Position numbers and translations under genes: made by a program. Shown here piece by piece: positions 9,228 to 21,100 of a DNA stretch of 29,578 nucleotides. Positions within the stretch are counted from its first letter, which is position 1. The number at the start of each line of letters is the position of its first letter. This stretch comes from Dissophora ornata (lineage: Eukaryota; Mortierellomycota; Mortierellomycetes; Mortierellales; Mortierellaceae): NCBI GenBank assembly GCA_025201705.1, contig MU616962.1, positions 1 through 29,578 on the forward strand, read 5' to 3'. The notes under the pieces were generated by a model, which searched no databases, was not told where the DNA came from, and saw only the letters and a list, made by a program, of their open reading frames with translations.

Positions 9228-9934
9228 TTTGGATGGGTATGGATAGGGTATTGGATGGCAACGAGGGCAGGTCGAACTTTGTAAAGTGACGAGGCCTATG
9301 CGTGTCGCGTCTGTGTTGTTTACGCGATAAGGTTGCCGCAAGGGTTGCACAGGCCCAGGCGAAGTAAGAGCGATGATAAGGGGGGAGGGGATGGAGATGA
9401 TGACGAAGGCGCACGATGATGACGACGATGTGATGAGATGATGTGGCGATGGCTGCTGCTGCAGGACCCGCACCCCGACAGGGACAGCTCACCAGAACTT
9501 GCGCGATGTCACGTGACTGCCGACTTGAGTCCCCTGAAGCCTGAACCCGCCTTTCTCTTGCGCAGCGAGGGGTCATAATGATTCTGTTTGTTGTACGCCC
9601 AGTGGAGATCACAATCGGCCATGGATACACAGTGTTTGTTTGCCAGTTGAGATCACAATCGGCTATGGATCACAGTGTTTGTTTGCATGCTTATCTCCCG
9701 TTATTTACCCACGACCCACCCAATCGCTACCTACTTGACATCACCGCAGGGCGGAGTGCGATCGGCAACTCGCTTGTGCGACTGACACCCCCCACAACCC
9801 TCTTCTCTCTTCTCTCCCCGCTTCGTCTCCCTCTCCACCCCCTTCTCTCCTAGTCTTCTCATTCGAAGCCCATTCCTCATTCCTCATTCCCCTTCTCCAC
9901 AGACTAAACGCAAAGAACCCCTCTCGAACACACC
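9228..9934. promoter_or_regulatory. Divergent promoter region, acyltransferase B / HAD phosphatase
   Basis: The 707 bases between divergent starts hold a GAT/GAC/ATG triplet-rich patch (about 9385-9440), a 44-base tandem duplication (9601-9687) and a CT-rich leader (about 9785-9910) with a small CATTCCT repeat just before the phosphatase ATG. No coding frame convinces. Confidence 0.5.
9601..9687. repeat. Imperfect tandem duplication, 44 + 43 bases
   Basis: 9601-9644 and 9645-9687 are adjacent direct copies sharing the cores GAGATCACAATCGGC and CACAGTGTTTGTTTGC, with a few substitutions and a one-base length difference. It lies about 250 bases upstream of the phosphatase ATG in the divergent intergenic region. 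Confidence 0.85.
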
Positions 9935-10734
9935 ATGGCCTCTGCTCAATTCCCTATCCGCTGTCGCGGTCTCCTCTTTGACATGGTATGTGCCCCGAAT
10001 CTCTATCCTGCCGATCCGATCAACCACCTTGCTGCCCATGCTCCCGACTATTAACGCCCGATCCTCGTCGATCCCTCGTCGATCCTTAGGACGGCACTCT
10101 CATTGACACCACCGCAATTGTAGAACGTTACTGGAAACTCTGGTGTGAGGAGCACAACGTCGACTACGATAACCTGATCGCCACATCCCACGGCCGCCCT
10201 ACCTTCGAGATCATGAAGCAATGGGCGCCTGCACATCTCCAGGATGAGTACCAGACACCCGCCTATCTCAGTCGGCTCGAGGACAGAGTCACAAAGGATA
10301 TGGACGGCATGATCCTCATCCCTGGCGCCGTAGACTTACTCAAGTCCCTCCCACGCACTCACTGGGCAGTCGTCACCAGCGCCGGATTCGAGATGGCGAC
10401 CGAGCGCTTTGTCCAGACTGGACTTGCCACGCCTCCCATCCTAGTCAGCGCCACTCATGTCACCAGAGGAAAGCCCCATCCCGAGGGCTACATGTCTGCT
10501 GCACAGCAATTGGGGCTCGACCCAAAGGATTGTGTCGTCTTTGAGGATGCGCCTGCCGGAATCCGTGCAGGTATCGCCTCGGGGGCAAAGGCTGTCATCG
10601 GCATGAACACAGGGACGATGGGTCTGGAGCATCTGGTAGAGGCTGGTGCAAGCCCTATCATCGAGAGCTTTGAGGAAATCAATGTCAAAGTCATGGAAGA
10701 TGGATGGATCGAGATTACAAAGAGAGAGGTGTGA
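9935..10734 (+). CDS. HAD-superfamily phosphatase, glycerol-3-phosphate / 2-deoxyglucose-6-phosphate phosphatase type
   Basis: Hydrolyses small phosphomonoesters; yeast relatives GPP1/GPP2 make glycerol for osmotic adaptation and DOG1/DOG2 clear 2-deoxyglucose 6-phosphate. Exons 9935-9985 and 10090-10734 give 231 residues. The intron (104 bases, GTATGT..TTAG) falls exactly between Met17 and Asp18 of the catalytic DMDGT motif. The four HAD motifs are complete: motif I LLFDMDGTLIDT with nucleophile Asp16 and acid/base Asp18, motif II VVTSAG, motif III Lys in GKPHPEGY, and motif IV VVFEDAPAGIRAG. The cap lies between motifs I and II. The start ATG sits in a good context (CACCATGG) after a CT-rich leader. 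Exact substrate cannot be told from sequence. Confidence 0.88.
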
Positions 10735-10772
10735 TCTGTCTAGAAAGAAGTGTGTGTGACAATAATCCAAAA

Positions 10773-10778
10773 AATAAA
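10773..10778 (+). terminator. AATAAA polyadenylation-type signal of the HAD phosphatase gene
   Basis: Exact AATAAA 39 bases after the TGA stop. Confidence 0.5.
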
Positions 10779-11015
10779 AGCCATGCAATCATCTAGTTCA
10801 AACCAAATAAGTATCTGCAACCTTGCACTTTCTGGCTCACGCTCAAAGGGCATCTTAAATATGCTGCTCTGCTCCTTGCTGCTCACCCCTGCTACTCGCG
10901 CCACCGCCACAGCAACAAAGGTCGAGATAGAGTAGGGAACAAGCACATCCTTTGCAAAATGTCAATCCCAACCAAGAGAAATAGAAACACCAGTCTTCTC
11001 CTTTTTTTTTACCAC

Positions 11016-11628
11016 TCACAACATAGTATCATAGAATCTCTCGAATGCGTTAGGGACGTCGTCATCGAGCAATTCTATTGACTTCAAGCCGACCCTCAAT
11101 TCTAGGAGGATCTCTGTCTTTGCCACATTGTATCTCTGGCACACATGTTTCCCCTTCTCCATCTGTAAAGAATTCCATCTGTCTCTGGGGAGCTGCCACT
11201 GCAGATGGACCAGGATGAAGGTCCATAAGCGGGGCCAGAAAAAAATAAAGCCGGCGGACGTTGCTACCTGTGTTGACAGACTTTGGCTTGTCGTTCTTGC
11301 ACCTGTTCGTCTCAAAGAGGTCTGTGCCCATTTTGGAATGTCTGCGTTAGAAATTTATGAAATTTATACAGGCAAATGTATCCGTGGCGGCGCGTTATTT
11401 CAACGATTCCACCTGGACGCAACTCTTGTATGACCTTGTTGCCTGCACAACATAGACACCTGGACAGAGGGGGAGGGCATGTCACAGCCTCACAGAGCAC
11501 ATGTGTACTACAGAGCGAAAAGAGGTGGAGGGAATTTCCCTATAGTTTAGATGAATTGAGAATTCCTTTACCTCCTAGACAAGCGCAGAAGAGTAATATC
11601 CATTACATACACCATTGAGGCCCACACA
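11016..11628 (-). CDS. Candidate small multi-exon gene of unknown function
   Basis: Not recognised, and the exon model is incomplete. Two minus-strand stretches read like protein: about 11458-11341 (CLCCAGNKVIQELRPGG and a Cys/Tyr-rich continuation) and 11222-11016 (WQLPRDRWNSLQ, RYNVAKTEILLELRVGLKS, then LDDDVPNAFERFYD and a TGA stop). A plausible 5' part starts at the ATG at 11628 and reaches the first stretch through introns starting GTATGT and GTAGTA, the latter ending in a pyrimidine-rich CCAG. A 69-base GT..AG interval (about 11267-11199) just before the last stretch is in frame, so it may be a short intron or be retained. I could not join the two stretches in one frame with a convincing splice pair. 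It could also be a shadow or a decayed gene. Confidence 0.35.
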
Positions 11629-11640
11629 TTCCTTAATGGA

Positions 11641-12228
11641 GGGAAGGAGATTGTCCACCCTTCTTTATCATCGCTTGTTTGTGGCCTCTTCTCTTTTCTC
11701 TTCCTGTCTTCCTACGTCCCTCCTTCGTCCCGCGCTTAGACTTCCTGCTCCAGCACAAACACCCTCCCAACCTTATCGCTTCTCTAGCATTTGGACCCTT
11801 GCTGCCGGTGCCTGTGCACACATCCCACCTACTGTCCCATTCCTTCATTTGCAGACTTTATCTACACTCTCCCATCTCAGTGTTATCTTTTCATTTTTTT
11901 CCTCTGTTTCTTTTACTTATTTATTCACTCCCTCTTTGTCTGGTCGCCTTCCCAGGTCCACAAAAAGAAAAACTCGTCCCCTGCACAAGCTGCTGTCGTC
12001 TCAAACCTCTCCGTTCAACCCTTCTCCCCTTCGTTGTTTCTCAAGAAAATCAAGGTAAAGATGATCAATGCACGCTGCACACATTTTCTAGATTTTGCAG
12101 ATATTTGGAATTGGTCTTGTCTCTCTGCTCTCCCCTTGAGCGACGATCTGCTCATCCATCGTCTGCTCCTTCAGACACTCTCGCTGACCACCAGTCATTA
12201 GTCGTGTATTCGCTAGTCATCGTTTGCT
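11641..12228 (+). promoter_or_regulatory. CT-rich promoter/leader of the hyaluronan-synthase-like gene
   Basis: Strongly pyrimidine-rich on the plus strand, with long open frames that are low-complexity by-products of composition. It contains upstream ATGs (for example 12061 and 12067) and a GTAAAG at 12055 that could begin a leader intron. An in-frame TAG fifteen bases before the ATG at 12229 supports that start. Confidence 0.45.
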
Positions 12229-15033
12229 ATGCCACCCCAGCCGCCAGAGGAGACCTCCGTGTTGAGATCCGCCCAGGATTCAGATCCCCTGCTAGAAATT
12301 CATCCCAAAGACCCTCTGGCCTTTAGCTCGTCCCAAAACCTGGGTCTAAAGGGTCATCGGCATGGAGCCTCTCTGTCAATCAAGTACAACATGATGGCTC
12401 AACATCAGCTGCAGCAGAATCACTATCATCACTTCTCACAAGATAATCAACGGGATCAGGGCCACATGTGGAAGAGTAGTTTCGACAGCCGCCACCGTTC
12501 TGGGCCGTTGGAGAATAGCGTGAATAATATTATCGAAGGTCTGGAAGAGTTTGGTATCAACAAAAGCAGTGATGGCCGTAGCACCGCGATGTTGGCCAAC
12601 GGACTCCAGTCAAGGAAAGGCATGCAGGCGACTGTGCCATACCCAAGTGGCCTAAGGATTCCAAGCCCAGACAAGAACACGTCGCATCTGCCAACTCCAT
12701 CCATGACGCCTACAAGTCTGATGGAGCCTACAAGAGAGTCCAACGTGGCGTCCCGCAACGGATACGGTCATGGCAACGCCCACGGCCACTACTTTGAGCA
12801 AAAACACCACCAACATCAATATCACGACCAACAACACAAAAATGGGTTCCTGTCCTACGGTTCACAATTCAATATGTCTTCACCCCTTAGTTCCAATTAC
12901 TCTCCAATCGAAACCTTCCATTCTACGCACGCCTCGCCTCTCATCCAGCATCGTGAATACGAATCCCTTCAATCCACGCCACAGGATCTTGCAGCCCACT
13001 ACGGGGTCCAGGACGCGTTCCCAGACGTAAATGCGACATCCATGAAGGCCCCACCTCCCTATGCGCCTACTTCACAAGCCTACGGCCTGAAGTCTTCGTA
13101 CGTGTCTCTCTGGAAGAAGGCGGCCTGGGCGGCCTTTACAATGACCATTTTTTTGTTTCCATACGGCGTCCTGAAGGCCTGCTTTCACATGCAAGTCTCA
13201 GCTGGTGCTTGGCAGACTTCGTTGACGTATGGTATGTTGATGGCTGCAGATTTCTTGGCCGTAATCACGTTTTCGTCCTTGAACCGTCGTAAAGTCAATC
13301 ATCGTGTCAAGAATCGTGACCCACGTTGGGTGGGCATGACTACAGGTATATTGGCGGTGGGCTATCGGGAGGACCCAAAGCTGCTGGAGGGCTGCCTCAA
13401 GAGTTTGAGGGCGATGCGGTATCAGCGCAACCAGCGTGTAATGCTAGTCGTGGATGGGAATGAGCCGCAGGACGAGTACATGGCACAGATCTTTTTGAAG
13501 ATCTTTGAAAAGCAAGGCGCAGCTGTCTTTCGGCCAAACTTTTTGTGCGTGGATAGGGAAGCGAGCGACAAGGAGAGAGATGATCTGGTCCGGCAGCTAG
13601 CGTACCACCCAGGACCAGTCTGCATCATGCAGCCTCATAGGGGCAAGCGAAGTGCCATGTACACGGGGTTCGCTGCGTTGCTCCAGCAGGGGATTGACTC
13701 TGTTGTGGTCACTGATTCCGACACGTACCTCGATCCTGCAGTTTGCAAAGGTACTTTTTTATTTACAGTTGGACCCCATGTGCGACGCCGCTGCAAGTGA
13801 TTCTGACACGTCCTAAATTATTTCTCTCTGATTTTGACATGTAGAGCTGGCTTTTGCTTTGGCAGAGTCTCCCATTGTCGGCGCTGCAACTGGTGATGTC
13901 CGGATCTACAACACAGGCACTTGGGTCTCATTCCTGTCCTCGCTCCGATACTGGTTCGCATTCAATCTCGAGCGCGGTGCTCAGTCGTACCACTCTGTCG
14001 TCAACTGCGTCTCTGGTCCCCTAGGAATCTACCGCATGTCGATTGTGGCAGATGTGATGGACGACTGGGCGCGGCAGTCGTTCCTGGGGGTCCTCTGCAC
14101 CTATGGCGATGACCGCCATCTCACCAACCTGGTCCTTCGTCAAGGTTACAAGGTCAAGTTCTCGCACTACGCGATCTGTTACACAGATACGCCGATCCGG
14201 TTCATTGCATGGGTGACACAACAGACGCGGTGGTCAAAGTCCTTTTTCCGTGAGATCCCTATTCAGCTTGGATGCATACATCTGCACTCGCCCTGGATGA
14301 CCTACGCGCTACTGTACCAACTGATCTACCCGATGATGATGGTCTATAATCTGGTCAACTGCATTTACTTTGGAACTGGCTCGCAAATCTCTTGGTGGCT
14401 GGTCTCGATCACGTTTGTCGGCATGATGAAGACTCTCTATGCAGTCAAGATCACAGGCGACAAAAAGTTTTTCTTCACCACCGCATATGGGTTCCTGTAC
14501 ATGCTGGGTTATGTACCTGCCAAGCTCTATGCCGCCCTGACGCTTTACGACAACTCTTGGGGAACCAGGTATAGACTAACTCGTCTCTTCTTTACTCTTG
14601 CATCTGTTGACAAAAGTGCGTCCTTGCGGCCTCTATTTTACTTGCTAACATATCTTACCCATGTGGGGGGTTTTTTTAAAATGATAGCGCGCGCTTATTC
14701 CGTAACTTCACGCAACTGCAAAACTACATCGCACCCGTCACCTGGGGCGCAATCCTTGTCTTCGGTTTCTTGCACAACCCGTCCCGGTACTCTCAGACTA
14801 TCCCTCTGGCTGAGGGACAGCCTCCTCCTTTCCTCACCGACGCCATGATCTTCCGAGCTCTAATTGGCTTTGGGCTCACCTACATGGGGACCTACATTTG
14901 GTTCTTCCTGAGGACAGGCATCGTTACTCGCGACTACAAACGCGACTTTTCATACGAGGAGCTGTACGAAAACATGACAAGCTATACCTATGTCGATGGA
15001 GGCAAACGTAAAGTCGCTCGATTCGAAGTGTGA
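12229..15033 (+). CDS. Family 2 processive glycosyltransferase, hyaluronan-synthase/Cps1-like
   Basis: Membrane GT2 enzyme that should polymerise UDP-sugars on the cytosolic face and extrude the chain. Exons 12229-13750, 13845-14568 and 14688-15033 give 863 residues. The first ~285 residues are low complexity (His-, Gln- and Ser-rich) and absent from animal hyaluronan synthases. Two membrane segments follow (about 293-345), then the catalytic domain: DSD 496-498 with TYLDP after it, VSGPLGIYR, GDDRHLTN (GDD 595-597) and QQTRW 633-637 followed by SKSFFRE. C-terminal membrane segments follow. The run GDDRHLTN plus QQTRWSKS is characteristic of vertebrate-type hyaluronan synthase and cryptococcal Cps1 rather than classical chitin synthases, which use EDR and QRRRW. 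Product may be hyaluronan, a chito-oligomer or another beta-glycan; sequence alone does not decide. Introns start GTACTT and GTATAG. Converges on the giant gene, stops 125 bases apart. Confidence 0.87.
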
Positions 15034-15158
15034 AAGGAAAAAAAAATGACAAAGAGGGGTCGCTTCTTTAGAGTATTTGTATAATTAAATATACATGTTC
15101 TATTTTTCACATATCTCATTTTCTGTCGCCGATCATTGCTGTTCAGGCATCAGCCTAA

Positions 15159-18100
15159 TCAACCACTGGTCCACTCATTATTTACGTCGCTGGCCCACCC
15201 ATTATTTACGTCGCTGGCCCACTCATTATTTTCGCCGCTGGCCAAGTCATTTTTTTCGCTGATGAAATCGCACAGCTGCAGGGCCACACTCTGTCCACCT
15301 GATCCTTCCTCGCATAGCTCTTCCACCAGACGCTGGTACCGTTCCGTGAGTGCCTTGAGGTCCTCCGCCTCCGCCAGGAGCGGTCCCGCGGGAGTATTAA
15401 CTGTCTGCTGCATCCAGCTGCTCAAAAACACGGCTGTCAATTGCTCAATCACTTGCGCCTCTCTCTGGCCCTCTGTCGCAGCGTCTTCCCGAACCACGTG
15501 TAGCAGGTACTCGGCCAGGTCAAGCGCCAAGCCCAGGGGCGGAGCCCATGCATATGTGAACTCATCCGCAGTGAGATTTTTGATAGGACGGAACGCCTCA
15601 GCGATCTGCTGTGCGGCAACATTGATCGAATGGGTCGAGCCGGGTGCTGTCAGAGCCAGACGCATAAACTCGAGGTAAACAAAAGGCCGCATAAGCACGA
15701 GTTTGGGGAGCCGAGTGAGAGCGCCCATCGCGTTGTCTCGGTACGCCTGCAAAACCACAGGTGGGATGCTCCTTTGTGAGGCAACTTGAACAGCTATAAA
15801 CAGCAATAGAAAAAAAAAGTCAGAAGTCTCTTCAAGGAACAACAAATATTGAAAAAGGGTGTTCAGCAATAAAAATCGACTGACCTTGCTCCAGCGGTTT
15901 AAGGTAGCCACTATAATGGTCCATTTCCCCCTTCCAGTGTGAATCCAGCTCCTTCAATGTCGACGGGTTCTTGTTTCCGTGGCTAACGACCCCTTTCTCC
16001 GGATCAGTATTGCTTCGATAAGGGAACCAGTGACCATACATGAGCTCCAGAGGAAGGTTGTTGGGAGCCATAAACTGCGTCAAGTCCAATTCGCCCAAAG
16101 TGCCATTCATATAGGTCTCAAGAATCAAAACGGTTGAAGGGGCAATGCCATACGAAGGATGGGGAACGTCGCCATGAGCAGCCTCCTCATTTCCCAAAGC
16201 TGTCGCTTGTGAGCCGAAAGTTGCGACCCTGTGAAGAGTTTCCAGGATCTGAAGGTTGAAAGAAACTACGTTAACACTGCTGATGATATAGCTATGCAGC
16301 AATGGCCCGATCGCGTGAGGAAAGGCCGCGCACATGGTCGCCGTCTGGCTACCCATTATCTCACGGACAACAAAGGCGTCAGCTCCGTTAATCCATCCCG
16401 CTGCCCCAGCTCGCTCCATGAGAGCCGCCAATTCCAGTCTCACGGACGGCACAAACTGGCTGAGATCTCCTGTGTTTTCCTGATACAAGCGGTGGAGTTC
16501 AGAAATGACAATGCTTGAGATCTTAGTGCGTTCAGTCCAGTAAAAGTAAGCGTTTTCTTGCTTCGCAAGTCTTTCCACAAAAGTCATGATCTCGTTCAAT
16601 TTAAAGGTCCCATTGTTGCTGTGCAAAATGTTCAGACCGACCGCATCCAGGTGAATCCAGTCGGCCAGATCATCGTGGGGTTTGATAAGAGCCCAGCCGA
16701 TAGCATGCTTCGTGTAGGAGTTGTTCTTAACCTTCGACATCAGTGCCACGCCGACCCAGTTGACGATATCAACTGCAGCAGATAGATAGCGATTGCTATA
16801 GTCAGCAATGCGGAGAAGCACGCTTAATGCTTCCGCGTTAATCTGGGGCTGGGACATGCTTTTCTGCGGATTAAACGCGGCAACCTCTCTCTCCAAAGCA
16901 ACCTTCCAGGCCACAGACTCCATGCCCTTGCTCAGCAGAGGTCGGGTCAGATCGAGGGCGTCTGCCACAAACGCACCAGCCTGTCGAGCTTTTTCAAAGT
17001 TCAGGAGCAGAAAGTTTCTTGCGAGTGCCATACTGGTGATCCTCGTCAGAGCTTTCTGGCGCAAGGAACGACTCAGGGTCTTATCCATGAATACATCCAC
17101 TTGATCCTGGACAAGTCCTACTAATTCCCACCAAGCAACACTGCCATCCCCGCCATTTGCCAGCGCTCCTTCGACCTCATTTCCAACACATCTAGCGATA
17201 CCGATCGCAAACAGGCACCAGAGCCCATCCTCGTCCTTCTCCAGCGGCACCTCGGATGCCTGTAGTCTCCAATTCCTTGCCAGTCCAGGCGCACTCTTGG
17301 CGGTTACCCAACTTTCACCTTGAGCGAGGGTCTGCAGAGCCAAGGTCCGGACTTCGAGTAAGTCTTTATCAGCTTCATTCTCGCCAGTGGGTTTCGCACA
17401 CATGGGGACGAGCACATCCTCGACGTATCGGTTAATGAGACCTCCAGGGACTACGACCCTGGAGAGACTATTCAATGTCACATTTTCGTTGACAGCGCGC
17501 CACATACCAGCGGTTGACACAGTGGGCGCATTAGTCCGGAGTTTGGTCGCAGGATTCACGGACAAGAGGACTAGGGCGACCCCAGACTTTTTGTGGACCT
17601 CTGAGCAAGCAATCTTGGCCAATGTCTTCCAGATCTGTTCAGTTATGCCCTGGTAACGAGCCTCCCGACCTTCCGGGCCAGCGAGCAGTCCAAGAAGCGA
17701 CTGAAGAATGACAACGAGGACATCGTTATGGAGGTCTTCACGTGCCAATAGGTCCTCGATCAAAGTACTAATTTTCGGATCCATCATAAGACGCATGCTA
17801 CGACAGGCCAGGCGAACACCTTCTTTCTGGACCGTCACCTTTAGCTGGCGTTCTTCCGCGGGAGGGAACAGAGGCAGGATAAAATCGGGAATCTGATTCC
17901 AGGGGACACACTTAAGTGCATTCTCGACCGCATGGATCGAGGTCCGGGCCAAGTGGGACTGGGTATAGACGGGAGCTAGGAGAATTTGAAGGGTACTTGC
18001 TGGCTCTCCTAGAGTTGGGAGGAACATCAGAAGGGCTTCGGTGATGCGCGAGGGCAATGAAGGCGTGCAGAGGGCGTTGGCGACGTCCTCTACAGTCGTT

Positions 18101-21100
18101 GTCGGGATGGCAATGAACGCCTCGGCATGTTGGACACGGGTGTTAAACGGTGTCGCAGAGTCCGTCATACCGAGAAGATGTCGCTCTTTGAGTAGATCGC
18201 ACTGGCGCGGTTCGAGGCGAGATGGTTCCCTCACTATAAAGTCCCATGCATCTGGAGTGTCGACCTGATTAAAGAGTCCTAGGATTCCCCGGGTCATACT
18301 GAGTTGCCTGTCAGTCAGCAAGTCAGGTCTCTTGCCCGAAACAAACTCGCGTACCACCAAGAGGTGGACAGCCGACTGTGACCTGCTCATGAGCGCTACA
18401 ATCAGCGCCTCATAGCGAGAGTGGTCGCACTTGGAGTTCTGGAGCACACAATCGTTAATTCGATTCTCGACCTCCTCTGCGTATCTTGTCGAGCCAAGTC
18501 TCAGATCCCGGAATCGCTGATGCCACGTCAACTTGTCGCGATTCTCTCGAAGCCAGTCGTTGTCGTTGTCTGAGTAGATGCGATAGACAGACTGGACATA
18601 GTTCACCGACTCTCTGAGGAACTCGTCGGTATCCCAATCCAGAACAGTGTCTGATCCAAAGACCTTTGTTGGGGCTTGGGAAAGTAGCTCTACGACCTCA
18701 TTCACGTACTCCACAAGCATCGGCGACTTTTTCCAGCGCCAACCCAGCGCCTCCTGGATTGTGAGGCAGAGTGATTGCCAGAGGGGCTTCTTGGCCGTCC
18801 TGAAAGCCTGAACATCATCACCCTCGACATTTGGGTCCGCGAGGGTCTTCACTGATAGCCAGCGCGTGTGGTATGCACGCACAAGACCTTGAGCGAAAGT
18901 CTCCTCTTCCCCTTCGACAATGCGGTAGAGACCCCATGGACCCCCCTCGGTCTTTAAAGTCTCCTTCCCCTTGGCCAAAACTTGACGTCTAAATATCTCG
19001 CTCTCTTCATCACGCTCAGACGCATCATCAGAATAAGAGGGATCAAAGATTCTCAAGTTGTAATACTGCAGAGCAGTCGCGTCGCCAAACCGGGTAAGGT
19101 TGTGCCTCCAAGGAATCTCTGAGCCCAGGTGGTAGAAGGGATGCGAAGGACAGTTCGCGAAGCGCTTAAGAGCCTCGCTGGCAATGCTATCGATAAACTG
19201 AGTGATTCCATACACAGGTGTAACAGCCGCTGCGTTCTAAGATCCCTCAGAAGTAAAAGAACAGAGCTTTAGCTGCCGTTTTGATGCCACCGTAGCAAAC
19301 GCAATACGACAAGAACAAGGCCTTACCTGTGCATCCATAGCGAGATACAACGTCATCAGCTCATTGGCTTCCTCTAAGGTGGCATTGTCAAGATATTGCC
19401 TGGGGACGAGTCTACCGGCCGGTAGTAAGTGCGGAGCAAGGGCCATCAAATTCGGCTGGATCTCGTTTCGAATCCTATAGAGTAAACAGGAGAAGGAATA
19501 AGCAACCGCGTTTCGTTTCATCCGCAATGCTTAATTTACATGACCGGTACATACTTGGGAATTAGCCATTTCAATGTAATAATCCATTCTTTGACCTCTC
19601 CCGATAACCGGGTCGCCTTGAGCACGGCACTGAGCCACTCGAGACGGTCTTCAAAGACAGGCTTAGTAGTTTCCTTGACCAGTAATGTTCGCACGCTCGG
19701 GACACGGATATCCGCGTAAGCTGCCCACTTTGATATTTGCTCGCCCAGATCGACTTCATTGTCCTTCTTGTCAATAGAGACCAATGGAAAGACAATCCGG
19801 TGCCGGAGATCGATGTTGGTGCAGAGACTCTCCAGCATCGGGAACACACTGTTGCCTTTATCTGCGTTAATCAGTGTCTTGAAGCTGGGAAGATTGCAAA
19901 TCAACTGGACAACCTCATCGCGTTGATGTTGCGTCAGGTTCGGTGCAAGGTCGCTGAAATGTCTAATCCAACTGCGGTCCAGTTGAATCATTGCCTTGTC
20001 ATTCCTCTTCAGGCAGTCGATAGCGCAGGTCTGGAACGCTGCATTGTTGTCCCAAGCAGGGACGGCAGAAAACGGGCGCTCGTATTTACCATCAGGAATG
20101 GTATATACGCTCATGTCCTGAGGTGCAAGCACCAGTAAGAGATTCTCCACCAGTGAGATAATGGGTGATGCCTTGCGCGTTTTCGTACTGAACATGTCCT
20201 TGATTTGCTCAAAAAGATGCTCTGCAAGCGGAGGAAAGGCCGATAGACTGGCGATACGGGTGTGAGTATCAGGAATCTGTAGTAATGGCTTGAGGACATT
20301 GGCGTAAATGTGGGAAACGAACGCCACATCGTCCTTTAGGTGGGCTCGAAGAATAGCAGTGGCGTCTGAGTAAATCAAGCTTAGAAGCTCTCGCAGGGTT
20401 TGATGAAATGCTTTCATGGGACCGACACGACCCTCGAATGTTGAACAACCTGCCACGCGAAAGACCAAGTTGTTGATTCCTGCGACTGCAAACTTCAGGA
20501 CGTTGTTTAAACGTGCTACTTGCGATTCTGACTCGGTTTTCGATAGGGTCTTAAATTCGTCCCCCGCAAGCAAGACCATGGCTGCACGGACCAGACGATC
20601 GACTGCAGGTCCGTGACAGCTATGGAAAAGGCTATCATGAGGTAGAAGACCCTTCTTCACAAGCTCACCATCACCAACAGCAATGAGGCTAAGCCAATAC
20701 TCCTGAAGCAGAGTGACTTCGCTGGCACCATGGCACCAGAAACGGCGTGACCTCTTACTACCATGAAGGGCCGTTGGAATGTGAGCGGTATACTGGTTAT
20801 TTCCGCGGACTTGCCAGGAAGTATTTTGAAGAATGCGCATCGTCCTCTCCGTGTCGTGCTTGAGAAACGGCACGAGGGAGTCCTCGATCAGTGCAGCAAG
20901 CTTTGGGGATCGCCTCTGGGGATTCGCATTATCCCAAGGGTGCAATGGCGGCAGCGTTTCCTGTAAGGTCAGGACAACGTCCATAATGGACTCGCCAACC
21001 TCGCATACATTCTTTCCAGGCTGGTTATTAACATCCAAGAGATTGAGGTACTCCTTCCAGATGCGTTCACGCTGAAATTCGTTGGCTTGTTCTAGTGCGC

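Noticed and set aside
9228..9473. N-terminal extension of acyltransferase B
   Set aside because: No ATG in the 82 upstream codons, and the sequence is low complexity; the ATG at 9227 matches the paralogue's length.
11615..12326. Long plus-strand open frames upstream of the hyaluronan-synthase-like gene
   Set aside because: All are Ser/Leu/Pro/Phe-rich by-products of a CT-rich leader and overlap each other in different frames.
16231..18268. Several plus-strand frames of 62-98 residues across the giant gene
   Set aside because: They lie opposite a continuous 1117-codon exon on the minus strand and show no domain.
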